Assembly (NCBI RefSeq): GCF_023955655.1
Contig: NZ_JAMXHT010000003.1
Span: 617,203-681,202, forward strand
Direction: 5' to 3'
Length of the DNA: 64,000 bases
Source: Ralstonia soli
GTDB taxonomy: Bacteria; Pseudomonadota; Gammaproteobacteria; Burkholderiales; Burkholderiaceae
Shown here one piece after another: positions 36,335 to 46,821 of the stretch (positions are counted from its first letter, which is position 1; each line of letters opens with the position of its first letter). Made by a program: the position numbers and the translations under genes. Below the pieces are notes generated by a model. It made no database searches. It was not told the DNA's origin and worked only from the letters and a program-made list of their open reading frames with translations.

Positions 36335-37411
36335 TTACAGCGCGATGTCGATGTCGTACCAGTCCACGGCGGCGTCGCCCAGCGCGCCCACCTTGGCGGT
36401 TTCGCCAGCGACGAAGGTATCGAGCGAGCCGGACGCGAACATCGTCACCGAATCGAGCTTGTAGCGCAGCGTGCGCACACGCGCAAACGGCGTGAACAGG
36501 CCCACGGTAATGACGATCAGCACCGCGTTCGACACGAAGATCCAGAACAGCTTGAGCGCGCCCACCTGGCTCTGAAAGCGGTGCGTACCCAGCGTGGTGT
36601 GGTTCCACACGACGTTCTGCAGACGCGAGAGAAAATACGGCGTCAGGAACAGCATGGCCGCGTACATCGCCACCACAGTGAGCGCGATGGCGATGGCCTT
36701 GCCGGCCGTGCCCTGCGTCTTGCCGATCGACATACCCAGCCCACCGATCACAATGCCTGCAACGGCAATGGCCAGCAGTGCCAGGCCGAACGTGCGCAGA
36801 TACACGCCGTAGAAATTGCCCGGCGTGCCGGAGAAATCAAACGACGTGGTGCCGAAGCGCGTGTTCTTGTGCTGGAAGCGCTTGAAGCGCTGATGCGCCA
36901 GTGGCGCCAGCAGGTAGGCCGAGAAGACGCTCAGGATCGGCCACACCAGAAACACCATGTAGCCCTCGGCATCCTTGCCCGTGAACGCAAAGCGCAAGCC
37001 GCGGTAGCTCGAATTGGCCATGCGAAAGCGCAGCGAGCGCACCAGCAGCCACGGAAACGCTGCCGCCAGCAGCGCCAGGAACACCAGCGACAACACCGGC
37101 GACGAATGACCAAGCACGTTGAACGCAACCGCGAGCACGAAGATGATCGCGCGGCCCTTGAGAATGGCGATCGGGCTGCCGTGATAGTCGAAGCTCGAAC
37201 CCGCCAGCTGCGTGTTGCGATAGAAATACTGCAGCGTGCGCACCTTCGCCCAGGCCGAGTAGATGCCCAGCGTGACGACGGTCAGCAGCAGGTTGACGAT
37301 CCAGATGCGGAAGTATTCCGAGCCGCTGCCGATGAAGCGCAGACGCAGGGGCTGTGGAGCAGCCGGAGCGGGGGCGCTGCCCAGGACGGACTCGCTTGCG
37401 ATGTCGTTCAT
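36335..37411 (-). CDS. DUF898 (YjgN family) membrane protein
   Basis: A 358-residue inner-membrane protein with a duplicated DUF898 unit. First repeat: FIGSGSEYFRIWIVNLLLTVVT and LGIYSAWAKVRTLQYFYRNT. Second repeat near residue 285: LKLFWIFVSNAVLIVITVGL and FTPFARVRTLRYKLDS. About six to eight helices. The function is not established. It is transcribed with the M48 peptidase, which may process or be held by it. Confidence 0.92.
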   Translation of the reverse strand: MNDIASESVLGSAPAPAAPQPLRLRFIGSGSEYFRIWIVNLLLTVVTLGIYSAWAKVRTLQYFYRNTQLAGSSFDYHGSPIAILKGRAIIFVLAVAFNVLGHSSPVLSLVFLALLAAAFPWLLVRSLRFRMANSSYRGLRFAFTGKDAEGYMVFLVWPILSVFSAYLLAPLAHQRFKRFQHKNTRFGTTSFDFSGTPGNFYGVYLRTFGLALLAIAVAGIVIGGLGMSIGKTQGTAGKAIAIALTVVAMYAAMLFLTPYFLSRLQNVVWNHTTLGTHRFQSQVGALKLFWIFVSNAVLIVITVGLFTPFARVRTLRYKLDSVTMFASGSLDTFVAGETAKVGALGDAAVDWYDIDIAL

Positions 37412-37534
37412 CTGTTTTCCCTTCCCTGTGTTGTTATCGTGCCGCGCTTAAGCATGCCTAGACTCGCGGGTGGGCCGATTGTAGCGAAGGCCGTTGCGTT
37501 GCAGCGTTAACGCCGTCTTAACAAACCGGGCAAC

Positions 37535-37570
37535 AAAAAACCCCGCGGGCTCGCACCCGCGGGGTTTTTG
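37535..37570. terminator. Bidirectional terminator downstream of groEL
   Basis: AAACCCCGCGGG-CTCGCA-CCCGCGGGGTTT, a perfect GC-rich stem flanked by A6 on one side and T5 on the other, so it works on both strands. It sits 49 bp after the groEL stop (minus strand) and past the start side of DUF898. Confidence 0.88.
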
Positions 37571-37618
37571 GAACAACCGTCCCGAAGGACGGCCGGGCCA
37601 GGTTGCCGGACAGGCAAA

Positions 37619-39343
<1,725 letters not shown>

Positions 39344-39374
39344 TTACGGGTAAGCGTTGCGAACGAGCGCGTGC

Positions 39375-39665
39375 TTACTTTTGCACCACAGCCATGATGT
39401 CTTCTTCGCGCATGACCAGGACTTCCTGACCATCCACCTTGACGCCCTGGCCGGCGTACTTGCCAAACAGCACGCGGTCGCCGACCTTGACGTCCAGCGC
39501 GATCGCATTGCCCTTGTCGTCTTTCTTGCCCGGGCCGACGGCCAGCACTTCGCCTTGATCCGGCTTTTCAGCGGCGGCGTCGGGGATGACGATGCCCGAA
39601 GCGGTCTTGGTTTCGTTGTCCAGGCGCTTCACGATCACGCGGTCGTGCAAAGGACGCAGGTTCAT
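39375..39665 (-). CDS. groES: Co-chaperonin GroES (Hsp10)
   Basis: A 96-residue ring lid for GroEL; the start at 39665 lies behind [33 protein letters not shown], a mobile loop ([15 protein letters not shown]), and [14 protein letters not shown] with [14 protein letters not shown] at the end. Length as expected. First gene of the groESL operon. Confidence 0.98.
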   Translation of the reverse strand: MNLRPLHDRVIVKRLDNETKTASGIVIPDAAAEKPDQGEVLAVGPGKKDDKGNAIALDVKVGDRVLFGKYAGQGVKVDGQEVLVMREEDIMAVVQK

Positions 39666-39757
39666 ACACAACTCCTCAATGCAAAGTGAGTGTTTATTCA
39701 CAAAACGCGCCGCAAGAGCGCGGCGCATCGGGAAAGCATCGGGGGTCGGAGGCGTTG

Positions 39758-39784
39758 TTAGCACTCCTGCCCGGCGAGTGCTAA
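39758..39784. promoter_or_regulatory. CIRCE operator (HrcA binding site)
   Basis: A perfect match to the consensus TTAGCACTC-N9-GAGTGCTAA. It overlaps the -10/transcription start of the groES promoter, so HrcA represses the operon in the absence of heat stress. Confidence 0.97.
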
Positions 39785-39812
39785 TTATAGGGACGGGGTA
39801 TTACGATTTCAA
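39784..39812 (-). promoter_or_regulatory. groESL sigma-70 promoter
   Basis: On the minus strand: TTGAAA (39812-39807), a 17-bp spacer and TATAAT (39789-39784), an almost perfect vegetative promoter that runs directly into CIRCE. The CTTGAAA...CCCCGT words also resemble sigma-32 elements but their spacing is short. Confidence 0.85.
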
Positions 39813-40249
39813 GAATGGGAAGTTGGTGTCGAGATTCACTCAATCTGGAACTTCGGTCACTCAATTTGGAACTTCCGCACGCAGACAAAGCCTTGCCAGC
39901 AAACTTTTTCCTTTTATTTCAACCACTTAAGAATAGGAAGGCAGCCGCTATCGTGGCTGGCGGACGGGGCCAGGTACCCCGACTCGACCCCACAAATCCG
40001 TGCGCACAAAAAAATGTAGGGGACTACTGAGGGAGGCCCACCTCTGAGTAGATAGAAGGACCGGCCGGCGCGTTACAACTTCCGTCGGGCCGCTCGTACT
40101 CCCATTGCGACAGGTTCGCACCGAACTTTGACGGTCTTGTCGGCCAGTGATCCGACCTCCCTGCTATTGCGTGCGCATTTGGTGACACCGTCTTTACTCG
40201 CCAGCACCAGGGTCCTTTCAGTACAACGTTGCGGCGATGCGGGACGTGC
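39813..40249. other. Left edge of the accessory island, no gene
   Basis: About 440 bases between the groES promoter and the thioesterase stop. It starts with the 21-bp tandem repeat (listed) and otherwise shows no gene. It probably contains the insertion junction. Confidence 0.5.
39836..39877. repeat. Two tandem 21-bp repeats (orphan IS21-like end)
   Basis: Two copies of TCACTCAAT(C/T)TGGAACTTC plus two bases, 39836-39856 and 39857-39877, 19 of 21 positions identical. IS21-family ends carry such repeated subterminal words, as seen at the complete element at 58.2 kb, although that word is different. No transposase lies next to it, so it would be a relic. Inference. Confidence 0.45.
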
Positions 40250-40801
40250 TCATGGACCGATCCTTGTCGCGGGAGCAGGATAGTTGAGGATCAGACAGGT
40301 AGTGGTTGCATGGGCAAACAACTTGCCGTCGGGTCCGACGATGCGTCCCTCAGCAGTGGCGACCTGGCGCCCTACATGGATCACCTTCCCCTCAGCACGC
40401 ACAAGCGGCACATCGCTGCTGAGTGCCCGAACCATGTTCACCTTAAGTTCGAGCGTGGTGTACCCCTTGCCCGCCGGCAACATGGTGTGAATCGCGCATC
40501 CAACGGCCGAGTCGAGGAGGGTCGCGAACCAGCCACCGTGCACGGTGCCGAGCGGGTTGTAGTGTCGACGTTGTGGCCGCCCTTGGAACACCGCCACGCC
40601 GTGCTCCATGTGGATGGGAATGAAGTCGAGTGTTTCGCCCATCGGCGCCGGTGGAAGCTCGCCAGCAAAAATCGCCTCGAAGATTTCCATGCCAGATCGT
40701 CCGGCGACCTGCTCCTGAGGGGCCGCATCGGCTTCTCTCAACCGGGCGCGTATTGCTACCTCGTCTGCCTTCCAAAGTTCGATGGTCTGGTCGACGGTCA
40801 T
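40250..40801 (-). CDS. PaaI-family (hotdog fold) thioesterase
   Basis: A 183-residue predicted acyl-CoA thioesterase. The start at 40801 has GAGG at eight-base spacing; an ATG at 40867 is in frame but would overlap the TetR gene. The hotdog motifs are HYNPLGTVHGGWFATLLDSA (the HGG catalytic loop) and LELKVNMVRAL, GKVIHVGRQVATAEGRI. It could release CoA from products of the island's acyl-CoA ligase. Last gene of a tetR-thioesterase pair. Confidence 0.85.
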   Translation of the reverse strand: MTVDQTIELWKADEVAIRARLREADAAPQEQVAGRSGMEIFEAIFAGELPPAPMGETLDFIPIHMEHGVAVFQGRPQRRHYNPLGTVHGGWFATLLDSAVGCAIHTMLPAGKGYTTLELKVNMVRALSSDVPLVRAEGKVIHVGRQVATAEGRIVGPDGKLFAHATTTCLILNYPAPATRIGP

Positions 40802-40832
40802 TGGCAGTACCTCATCCTGAATCGGCTTGGGA

Positions 40833-41438
40833 TCATCGGGGAGTGCGTGCACACCTTCCGCTTGCATCAGATGGACTCAGTAGCGCGAGGATCGTGTCGC
40901 GGCACACTGAGAGGATCTCATCTGCCAGCGGCGAATCGTCCGGGCAGGCACGTGACATGACGAGGGCGCCGACCGCGTGCGCAAGTATGTTGAGAGACTG
41001 CGCTCTTGCCTTGCCCGCTTCAGCACTGTCCACCTGAGAGCACCCAACATTGAGTGCAGCGAGCTGCCGCTCGATACCGGCCGCAAAGGTAGTCCGGACG
41101 GATTCTGGTTGACGTGCGGCATCCCCGCCTAGCGCGGCCAGCGTGCAACCGGTCGAGCGGCTGTCGCGATGCTCTCGGGAGAGATACAGCCGCAAGAATT
41201 CCGACATATCCACGCCGGTGGTCAGTTCGGCTGTCTTTGCGATGCTGCAGGCCGCCGACTCTGCCATCAGGTCAGCCTTCGACCCGAATTGCTTGTAAAA
41301 GCCGCCGTGAGTCAAGCCAGCGGCGGCCATCAAATCAGCAACGCCAATCCCGTCGTAGCCGCGCTCCCGGAACAGGGCGGACGCCGTCTCAACAACGCGC
41401 GCGCGGTTGGCCTGCGCCTGTGCTCTGGTGACCTTCAT
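40833..41438 (-). CDS. TetR-family regulator 1
   Basis: A 201-residue repressor. The start at 41438 (MKVTRAQAQANRARVVETAS) is preferred to TTG at 41477. HTH: GIGVADLMAAAGLTHGGFYKQF, residues about 35-57. The ligand domain contains GCTLAALGGDAAR with the Cys-Ala pattern seen in all three island TetR proteins (GCTLAAL, GCPVAAL, GCGTAAL). It is divergent from the first OYE gene with a perfect 18-bp palindrome between. Confidence 0.92.
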   Translation of the reverse strand: MKVTRAQAQANRARVVETASALFRERGYDGIGVADLMAAAGLTHGGFYKQFGSKADLMAESAACSIAKTAELTTGVDMSEFLRLYLSREHRDSRSTGCTLAALGGDAARQPESVRTTFAAGIERQLAALNVGCSQVDSAEAGKARAQSLNILAHAVGALVMSRACPDDSPLADEILSVCRDTILALLSPSDASGRCARTPR

Positions 41439-41521
41439 GTTTCGTCTGAGTGGATCCGTGTCTTCCTCGTGTTTCAACTATACATTGATGTCAACCATCA
41501 TCAAAGTGTTGACACGTTAGA

Positions 41522-41539
41522 TTATGATGATCATCATAA
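41522..41539. promoter_or_regulatory. TetR operator, site 1 (perfect palindrome)
   Basis: TTATGATGATCATCATAA is an exact 18-bp palindrome between tetR1 and the OYE gene. It lies 8 bp after TTGACA (41509-41514), covering the -10 region of the plus-strand promoter, as expected for repression. The same word recurs upstream of the other island genes. A second dyad TTGATG-N8-CATCAA is at 41485-41504. Confidence 0.85.
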
Positions 41540-41572
41540 ATGCCACTCCTACCTGTGAGAGACCGAACCAAC

Positions 41573-42655
41573 ATGACCGAAAAGACGCTTTTCGAACCGT
41601 ACGTTCTGGGTAAATTGACGCTCGCCAATCGCATTGTCATGGCGCCCTTGACCCGCAACCGCGCGGGTGCGGGTCTCGTGCCCAGCTCATTGGCTCCGAC
41701 CTACTACGGCCAGCGCGCCTCTGCTGGCTTGATCATTACCGAAGCTACCCAGGTGTCGGCCCAAGCTCAGGGCTATCAGGACACACCTGGCCTGTACACG
41801 CCGGAGCAAATTGATGGCTGGCGCGAGGTTACGGAAGCCGTGCACGCCAAAGGTGGGCTCATCTTCGTCCAGCTTTGGCACGTGGGCCGCGTATCACATG
41901 TCGACGTCCAGCCGGGGGGTGCGGCACCCGTCGCGCCGTCAGCGATCCGCGCGGAGACCAAAACCTTCGTCAATAACGGATTTGTAGACGTGTCTGAACC
42001 ACGCGCCCTGGAACTCGACGAACTACCGGGTATCGTGAACGATTTTCGCCAAGCAGCAGCGAACGCTATCGCTGCCGGTTTCGACGGCGTCGAGATCCAC
42101 GCCGCTAATGGCTATCTGCTGGAGCAGTTCATCAAAGACGGGGCCAATCAGCGCGCAGATGCCTATGGCGGCTCGATTGAGAACCGCGCTCGATTGGTGC
42201 TCGAAGTTGTCGCCGCAGTTACGAAAGAAATCGGCGCCGAACGCACCGGCGTGCGCATTTCCCCCGTTTCCCCCGCGAACGGAATCTCTAGCAGTGATCC
42301 GCAGACACAGTATGAATACATCGTCTCGCAACTCAGCGCGCTAGGAATCGTCTATCTGCACGTTGTCGAAGGCGCGACTGGTGGTCCGCGTGATATCGCC
42401 CCGTTCGACTATGACGCGCTACGCCGGCAGTTCAAGCAGACCTATCTGGCCAACAACGGGTATGACCTGGAATCTGCCACCGTACAGCTGAACGATGGCA
42501 AGGCTGACTTGTTCGCCTTCGGCCGTCCGTTTATCAGCAACCCCGATCTTGTTGAACGCCTGAAGACCGGCGCACCGCTTACACAGATCAACCCGGCCAC
42601 GCTTTACGGTGGTGGCGCTGCGGGCTACATCGACTACCCGACCATCTCAGGCTGA
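41573..42655 (+). CDS. Old Yellow Enzyme family alkene reductase (NemA/XenB-like)
   Basis: A 360-residue FMN ene-reductase that reduces activated C=C bonds (N-ethylmaleimide, nitro compounds, enones) with NAD(P)H. The start at 41573 lies behind GAGAG. Features: NRIVMAPLTRNRAG with FMN contacts, VQLWHVGRVSH, the substrate pair HAANGYLLEQF (His/Asn near 176-179), the YGGSIENRARL segment with the active-site Tyr before it, and FGRPFISNPDLVERL. First gene of the plus-strand island operon. Confidence 0.93.
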   Translation: MTEKTLFEPYVLGKLTLANRIVMAPLTRNRAGAGLVPSSLAPTYYGQRASAGLIITEATQVSAQAQGYQDTPGLYTPEQIDGWREVTEAVHAKGGLIFVQLWHVGRVSHVDVQPGGAAPVAPSAIRAETKTFVNNGFVDVSEPRALELDELPGIVNDFRQAAANAIAAGFDGVEIHAANGYLLEQFIKDGANQRADAYGGSIENRARLVLEVVAAVTKEIGAERTGVRISPVSPANGISSSDPQTQYEYIVSQLSALGIVYLHVVEGATGGPRDIAPFDYDALRRQFKQTYLANNGYDLESATVQLNDGKADLFAFGRPFISNPDLVERLKTGAPLTQINPATLYGGGAAGYIDYPTISG

Positions 42656-42709
42656 AGCACACCAGTGCCTGCGCCTTGCCACAACGACCCTTAAAAAAGG
42701 AAAGTACCC

Positions 42710-43498
42710 ATGACCAGCCTTCCGACTGTCCTTATCACCGGCGCCTCCAGCGGCATCGGTGCCACCTACGCCAACCGCTTCGCCCGCCGTGGCCACGACC
42801 TCGTGCTGGTTGCGCGTGACAAGTCGCGCCTGGATGCCCTGGCAGCGCGTCTGCGCGAAGAATGCAATGTGGCCGTCGAAGTCGTAAAGGCCGACCTCAC
42901 ACACCCCGCCGACCTGTCCGCGCTCGAAACTCGCCTGCGCGATGACTCGCGCATCGGCGTCCTGATCAATAACGCCGGCATGGCTCAGTCGGGCAGCTTC
43001 GTCCAGCAGACCGCTGAAGACATCGAACGCCTGATCACACTCAACACCACGGCACCGACGCGGCTCGCTGGTGCGGTTGCCACGCGCTTCGCACAGTCCG
43101 GTGCGGGCGCGATCGTCAACATTGGGTCGGTGGTGGGTTTCGCCCCTGAGTTCGGCATGTCCATCTACGGCGCCACCAAAGCCTTCGTGCTATTCCTGTC
43201 GCAAGGCTTGAACTTGGAATTGTCGCCCAAGGGCGTCTATGTGCAAGCGGTGCTTCCGGCATCGACCCGCACCGAGATCTGGGAGCGCGCCGGCATTGAC
43301 GTCAATAGCCTCCCCGAGGTGATGGAGGTCGACGAACTGGTCGATGCGGCACTGGTTGGCTTCGACCGCCGCGAATTGGTCACGATCCCGCCGCTGCATG
43401 TTGCAGAGCGCTGGGACGCGTTAGATGGCGCACGCCAAGGATTGATGTCGGACATTCGACAAGCACACGCGGCCGAGCGCTATTTGCCGCACGCCTGA
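42710..43498 (+). CDS. Short-chain dehydrogenase/reductase
   Basis: A 262-residue classical SDR: cofactor loop TGASSGIG near 10-17, NNAGMAQSG near 86, catalytic Ser in NIGSVVGFAPEFG, YGATKAFVLF with Tyr/Lys near 152-156, and LPASTRTEIW after it. The Arg/Lys pattern after beta2 (ARDKSRLDAL) favours NADP(H). The start has AAAAAAGGAAA upstream. It follows OYE by 54 bp. It could oxidise or reduce a carbonyl produced in the pathway. Confidence 0.93.
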   Translation: MTSLPTVLITGASSGIGATYANRFARRGHDLVLVARDKSRLDALAARLREECNVAVEVVKADLTHPADLSALETRLRDDSRIGVLINNAGMAQSGSFVQQTAEDIERLITLNTTAPTRLAGAVATRFAQSGAGAIVNIGSVVGFAPEFGMSIYGATKAFVLFLSQGLNLELSPKGVYVQAVLPASTRTEIWERAGIDVNSLPEVMEVDELVDAALVGFDRRELVTIPPLHVAERWDALDGARQGLMSDIRQAHAAERYLPHA

Positions 43499-43762
43499 GA
43501 CTCACCCCTTCTTTCTCGAAACGCACGCCGTAGGTTATTTGCCGAGTACGACAAGTTACGGCGTTGCGCTACCGGCGGCATTTGTTTCACCCGTTGGAGT
43601 GGCGCTGCCGGTGCGCATGATGAAAGAAGAGCCGCTAACGACGCCGGTGATGGCGGTGCCATGGCATCTCACCATGTCGGCTGATCGAGCAGCCCGTCGC
43701 TCAGTTTTTCCCATCCGCATGGGGTCGACAGATGAACCCAATGCATCAAAGGAGCCATGACC

Positions 43763-44749
43763 ATGACATTCAAAGCGCTTCTCGCTGCCAAGACGGGCGA
43801 TGCAATTTCTACCACCTTGGTCGACTTCGACGAAGTCGACATGATGCCGGGCGACGTCACTATCGCGATTGAATATTCGGCGGTGAATTATAAGGACGCG
43901 ATGGCGATCACTGGACGCGCCCCAGTAATTCGCGAGTTTCCATTAGTTCCGGGCATCGACTTTTCGGGCATCGTCGAAGCATCGTCGGACACAAGATTCG
44001 CGGTGGGCGACCGCGTTGTCGCCAATGGCTGGGGTCTGAGTCAAACACATCACGGAGGTTTCGCGCAGAAGGCACGCGTCAGCGGCGACTGGCTGATCAA
44101 GCTGCCTGACGTGTTTTCGACGCGAGATGCCATGGCCATCGGCACGGCTGGATACACCGCAATGCTGTCTGTGCTCGCACTCGAGCACATGGGGCTGACG
44201 CCTGACAAAGGTGATGTGCTGGTGACTGGGGCAAGTGGTGGAGCTGGGTCCATCGCTATCGCTTTGCTGTCCAAGCTCGGCTATAAGGTGGTGGCCTCCA
44301 CGGGGCGCCTGGAGGAGACCAAGTACCTATGGGAGCTAGGTGCTGCGGAAGTCATTGATCGCCGCACGCTGTCGGAGCCTGGCGCACCGATCGCCAAGGA
44401 ACGCTGGGCCGGCGCGATCGACTCCGTGGGAAGCCACACACTGGCCAACGTGCTGGCGCAAACGCGCTACCGTGGCGCCGTGGCGGCCTTCGGGCTCGCG
44501 CAGGGTGCAGACTTACCCGCTTCCGTCCTCCCTTTCATCCTGCGCAACGTAACCCTAGCAGGCATCGACTCGGTCAACACACCGCAGGACGTCAGGCTGC
44601 AGGCATGGGAACGCCTTGCCACCGATCTGGATCTGGGCAAACTTGCACACGCGACACAGGTGATCGGGTTGACCGAAGTGCCTGGCATCGCCAACTCGGT
44701 ACTCCGAGGCCAGGTGCGAGGTCGCACCGTTGTCAATGTCAACGCATAA
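43763..44749 (+). CDS. AcuI/YhdH-type NADPH:quinone/acryloyl-CoA reductase-like MDR enzyme
   Basis: A 328-residue zinc-free medium-chain reductase. ATGs at 43757 and 43763 are both in frame; AGGAG spacing favours 43763. MTFKALLAAKTGD at the start and VNYKDAMAITGRAP, PGIDFSGIVEAS are the YhdH/AcuI hallmarks; the Rossmann motif VTGASGGAGSIAIALL lies near 150, and GAIDSVGSHTLANVL later. Family members reduce acrylyl-CoA or quinones. Overlaps no gene; 264 bp follow the SDR stop without a recognisable gene. Confidence 0.88.
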   Translation: MTFKALLAAKTGDAISTTLVDFDEVDMMPGDVTIAIEYSAVNYKDAMAITGRAPVIREFPLVPGIDFSGIVEASSDTRFAVGDRVVANGWGLSQTHHGGFAQKARVSGDWLIKLPDVFSTRDAMAIGTAGYTAMLSVLALEHMGLTPDKGDVLVTGASGGAGSIAIALLSKLGYKVVASTGRLEETKYLWELGAAEVIDRRTLSEPGAPIAKERWAGAIDSVGSHTLANVLAQTRYRGAVAAFGLAQGADLPASVLPFILRNVTLAGIDSVNTPQDVRLQAWERLATDLDLGKLAHATQVIGLTEVPGIANSVLRGQVRGRTVVNVNA

Positions 44750-44771
44750 AAAACGAAACGCAAAGGAGGCA

Positions 44772-45665
44772 ATGATGACCAAGTCCGATCCAGAAACCCA
44801 ATCGGCAATGGCCTATGCCGAAGCACCGAACAAGATTGTCAGGACTGAGAGAGGAGCATTCGCCTACCGAGAACTAGGCCCACACGGCGGAGTCCCTCTA
44901 ATTCTGCTCAACCATTGGGGTGCAGTGCTGGACAACTTCGACCCTCGTATCGTAGATGGCTTGGCTCGCAAGCACCGCGTTATTGCCATTGACTACCGAG
45001 GGATTGGTCTATCTGGTGGCATCGCACCGGTAACCGTGGAAGAAATGGCCCGCGATACCATCGCACTGATCCGCACCATGGGTTTCGATCAGGTCGATCT
45101 GCTCGGCTTTTCGCTCGGCGGCTTCGTAGCGCAGGACGTGGCTCTAAAGGCACCAACTCTGGTGCGTAAACTCATCCTCACGGGAACCGGTCCCGCAGGT
45201 GGTCAGAGCATCGATCGTGTGGGTGCAATCTCTTGGCCACTGATACTTAAGGGCCTGCTGACGCTGCGCGATCCAAAGACTTATCTATTCTTTACCTCCA
45301 CGGCCAATGGCCGGCAGGCAGCAAAGGCGTTCTTGCAGCGACTGAAGGAACGCAAGAACAGTCGCGACAAGGGGCCGACACCTCGCGCTTTCCTCCGTCA
45401 ACTCAAAGCGATCAAGGCCTGGGGCCAGCAGAAGCCGCAGAATCTTACCAGCCTGCCGATGCCTGTCCTGATCGCCAATGGCGATAACGACATCATGGTC
45501 CCTACTGCGCTAAGCCACGACATGGCTCGCCGCATTCCCAACGCGCAACTCATCATTTATCAAGACGCAGGGCACGGAGGCATCTTTCAGCACTACGCAG
45601 ACTTCGTACCCAAGGCATTGGAATTCCTCTCGCACAACGAGAGCAGCGCAGCAGCGCTGAAATGA
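44772..45665 (+). CDS. Alpha/beta hydrolase, copy 1 (cytoplasmic)
   Basis: A 297-residue hydrolase; AAGGAGG precedes ATGATG at 44772. The nucleophile elbow is LLGFSLGGFVAQD, Ser near 115, with LTGTGPAGG after it, the acid in NGDNDIMVP, and the His in YQDAGHGGIFQH. No signal peptide. It shares long near-identical stretches with the exported copy at 47807-48772 (YLFFT, KAFL.RLKER, PKALEFL). Its substrate is unknown; ester or C-C hydrolases of this family fit a ring-cleavage pathway. Confidence 0.9.
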   Translation: MMTKSDPETQSAMAYAEAPNKIVRTERGAFAYRELGPHGGVPLILLNHWGAVLDNFDPRIVDGLARKHRVIAIDYRGIGLSGGIAPVTVEEMARDTIALIRTMGFDQVDLLGFSLGGFVAQDVALKAPTLVRKLILTGTGPAGGQSIDRVGAISWPLILKGLLTLRDPKTYLFFTSTANGRQAAKAFLQRLKERKNSRDKGPTPRAFLRQLKAIKAWGQQKPQNLTSLPMPVLIANGDNDIMVPTALSHDMARRIPNAQLIIYQDAGHGGIFQHYADFVPKALEFLSHNESSAAALK

Positions 45666-46396
45666 CCGGCAGCGAACAATCGGCGCGGTGTTCCAATGAT
45701 TTCGAGCTGCGTCGTGATATCCAGCGAGTCATCTCTTCATAACCGTTCCTCCGGGGAACCGACTTCTCATCGCCGGCTGCCTGATCGCAGGAAGTAGGTC
45801 CGAGCCCAGTCAACGCCGCGCAAGACCTAATGCTTAGGGTCAGCGAGAGGCGCTCTGGCGATCTTCCAAAACGACAGGCGGAAACTGAAGTCCAGGCGGA
45901 CACCGGCTCAGGCAAAGTTGCCGGAGGATGCACCAGTTCGCGGTGACCACCGGTCTGGCGAAGCCCGCGCCGACACCAGTCGGCACCGGGCAGAGCCGCG
46001 GCAATTCACGCATCGAACTGAATGACAAAACTCTGCAGCGAGACTGTTTGCGGAGATGCAAAGACGATCGGCGCCAACAGAAGAAGACCCCGGGCGATCG
46101 TCTGAGTCCCACTATCGCCCTTCGCTTTGATCGGCTGGCACCCTGCCTTCCATCACCCACTCGTGGATGGTCATCAACAGCCCAAGATCGAGTTCCTTTG
46201 AAGTTACAGCGCCGAAACGCCGGATCCACATTTCAAAGGCTTCCGCTTGTTTCGTCGAATACTGCAACCCGATAGCTTCAGATTTATTAAGCAAAATCCC
46301 CTCCAAGGCTTGTTGGCATTAAAAATTGGCGACCTATAAGACTCACAACCCAATAACGTGGAACCAATCTTTTTAGATGGCCAAATTTTTACATTA
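45666..46396. other. 730-bp region with no convincing gene
   Basis: Between convergent transcripts. Long frames on both strands lack motifs and ribosome binding sites. A small minus-strand frame, 46112-46306, opens with TTG (EAFEMWIRRFGAV, ELDLGLLMTIHEWVME) and looks protein-like but I cannot assign it; it may be a gene relic. Confidence 0.4.
46112..46306 (-). CDS. Unassigned 64-codon frame, possible relic
   Basis: It lies 90 bp downstream of the SCP2-like gene, same strand. The start would be TTG or an internal Met. Residues such as KQAEAFEMWIRRFGAVTSK have a believable helix pattern. No family recognised; low confidence that it is expressed. Confidence 0.22.
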   Translation of the reverse strand: MEGILLNKSEAIGLQYSTKQAEAFEMWIRRFGAVTSKELDLGLLMTIHEWVMEGRVPADQSEGR

Positions 46397-46759
46397 TTAT
46401 TGTTTCAAATAATCAGCCAATCTTTGGAACCACATTACTTCAATAAAATCACCGGTGACGACGAGATCTTGCTGATGCAGCGCGGAGAGAAATGCCTCTT
46501 TCCCATCCTTAGCGGAAAGAACAGAGAATCCAATTCTCCCATCTCTGAATGTCAACGTAAATTTCGGATTTTTCGCCAGCCCAGAAGCCGACTTTATTCC
46601 TCCATTCTTTACCATGAAGTACCGGCCGCTCCCCTGCATCGTTCGGATCTGAAATATCAAATCCTTCCCCTTTACGTGGCTCACGCAATCGGGATTGCTT
46701 TTTGCCGCCCGTTGTAATAGCTTTGCCAGAACCAACAGAACGATTTTGAACCTGAACAT
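46397..46759 (-). CDS. Small SCP2-like (sterol carrier) domain protein
   Basis: A 120-residue protein in a pocket of low GC. The N-terminal helix FRFKIVLLVLAKLLQRAA is followed by KGKDLIFQIRTMQGSGRYFM, SASGLAKNPKFTLTFRDGR and a final amphipathic WFQRLADYLKQ. The order beta-sheet, NPKFTLTFRDG, then helix resembles SCP2 lipid-binding domains. A hydrophobic-ligand carrier would fit beside the GMC oxidase and acyl-CoA ligase. Similarity is moderate; the base composition differs from the neighbours, which suggests recent acquisition. Confidence 0.6.
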   Translation of the reverse strand: MFRFKIVLLVLAKLLQRAAKSNPDCVSHVKGKDLIFQIRTMQGSGRYFMVKNGGIKSASGLAKNPKFTLTFRDGRIGFSVLSAKDGKEAFLSALHQQDLVVTGDFIEVMWFQRLADYLKQ

Positions 46760-46821
46760 GATCTTATCTCAAGCGTCTCATCAAAAAATTTAAGCGAGCG
46801 AAATCGACTACTCAGTCAAAT

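Noticed and set aside
43539..43760. 73-codon frame ending in an ATGA overlap with the AcuI-like gene
   Set aside because: The overlap is suggestive, but the sequence is low-complexity and there is no ribosome binding site or family; kept as non-coding.
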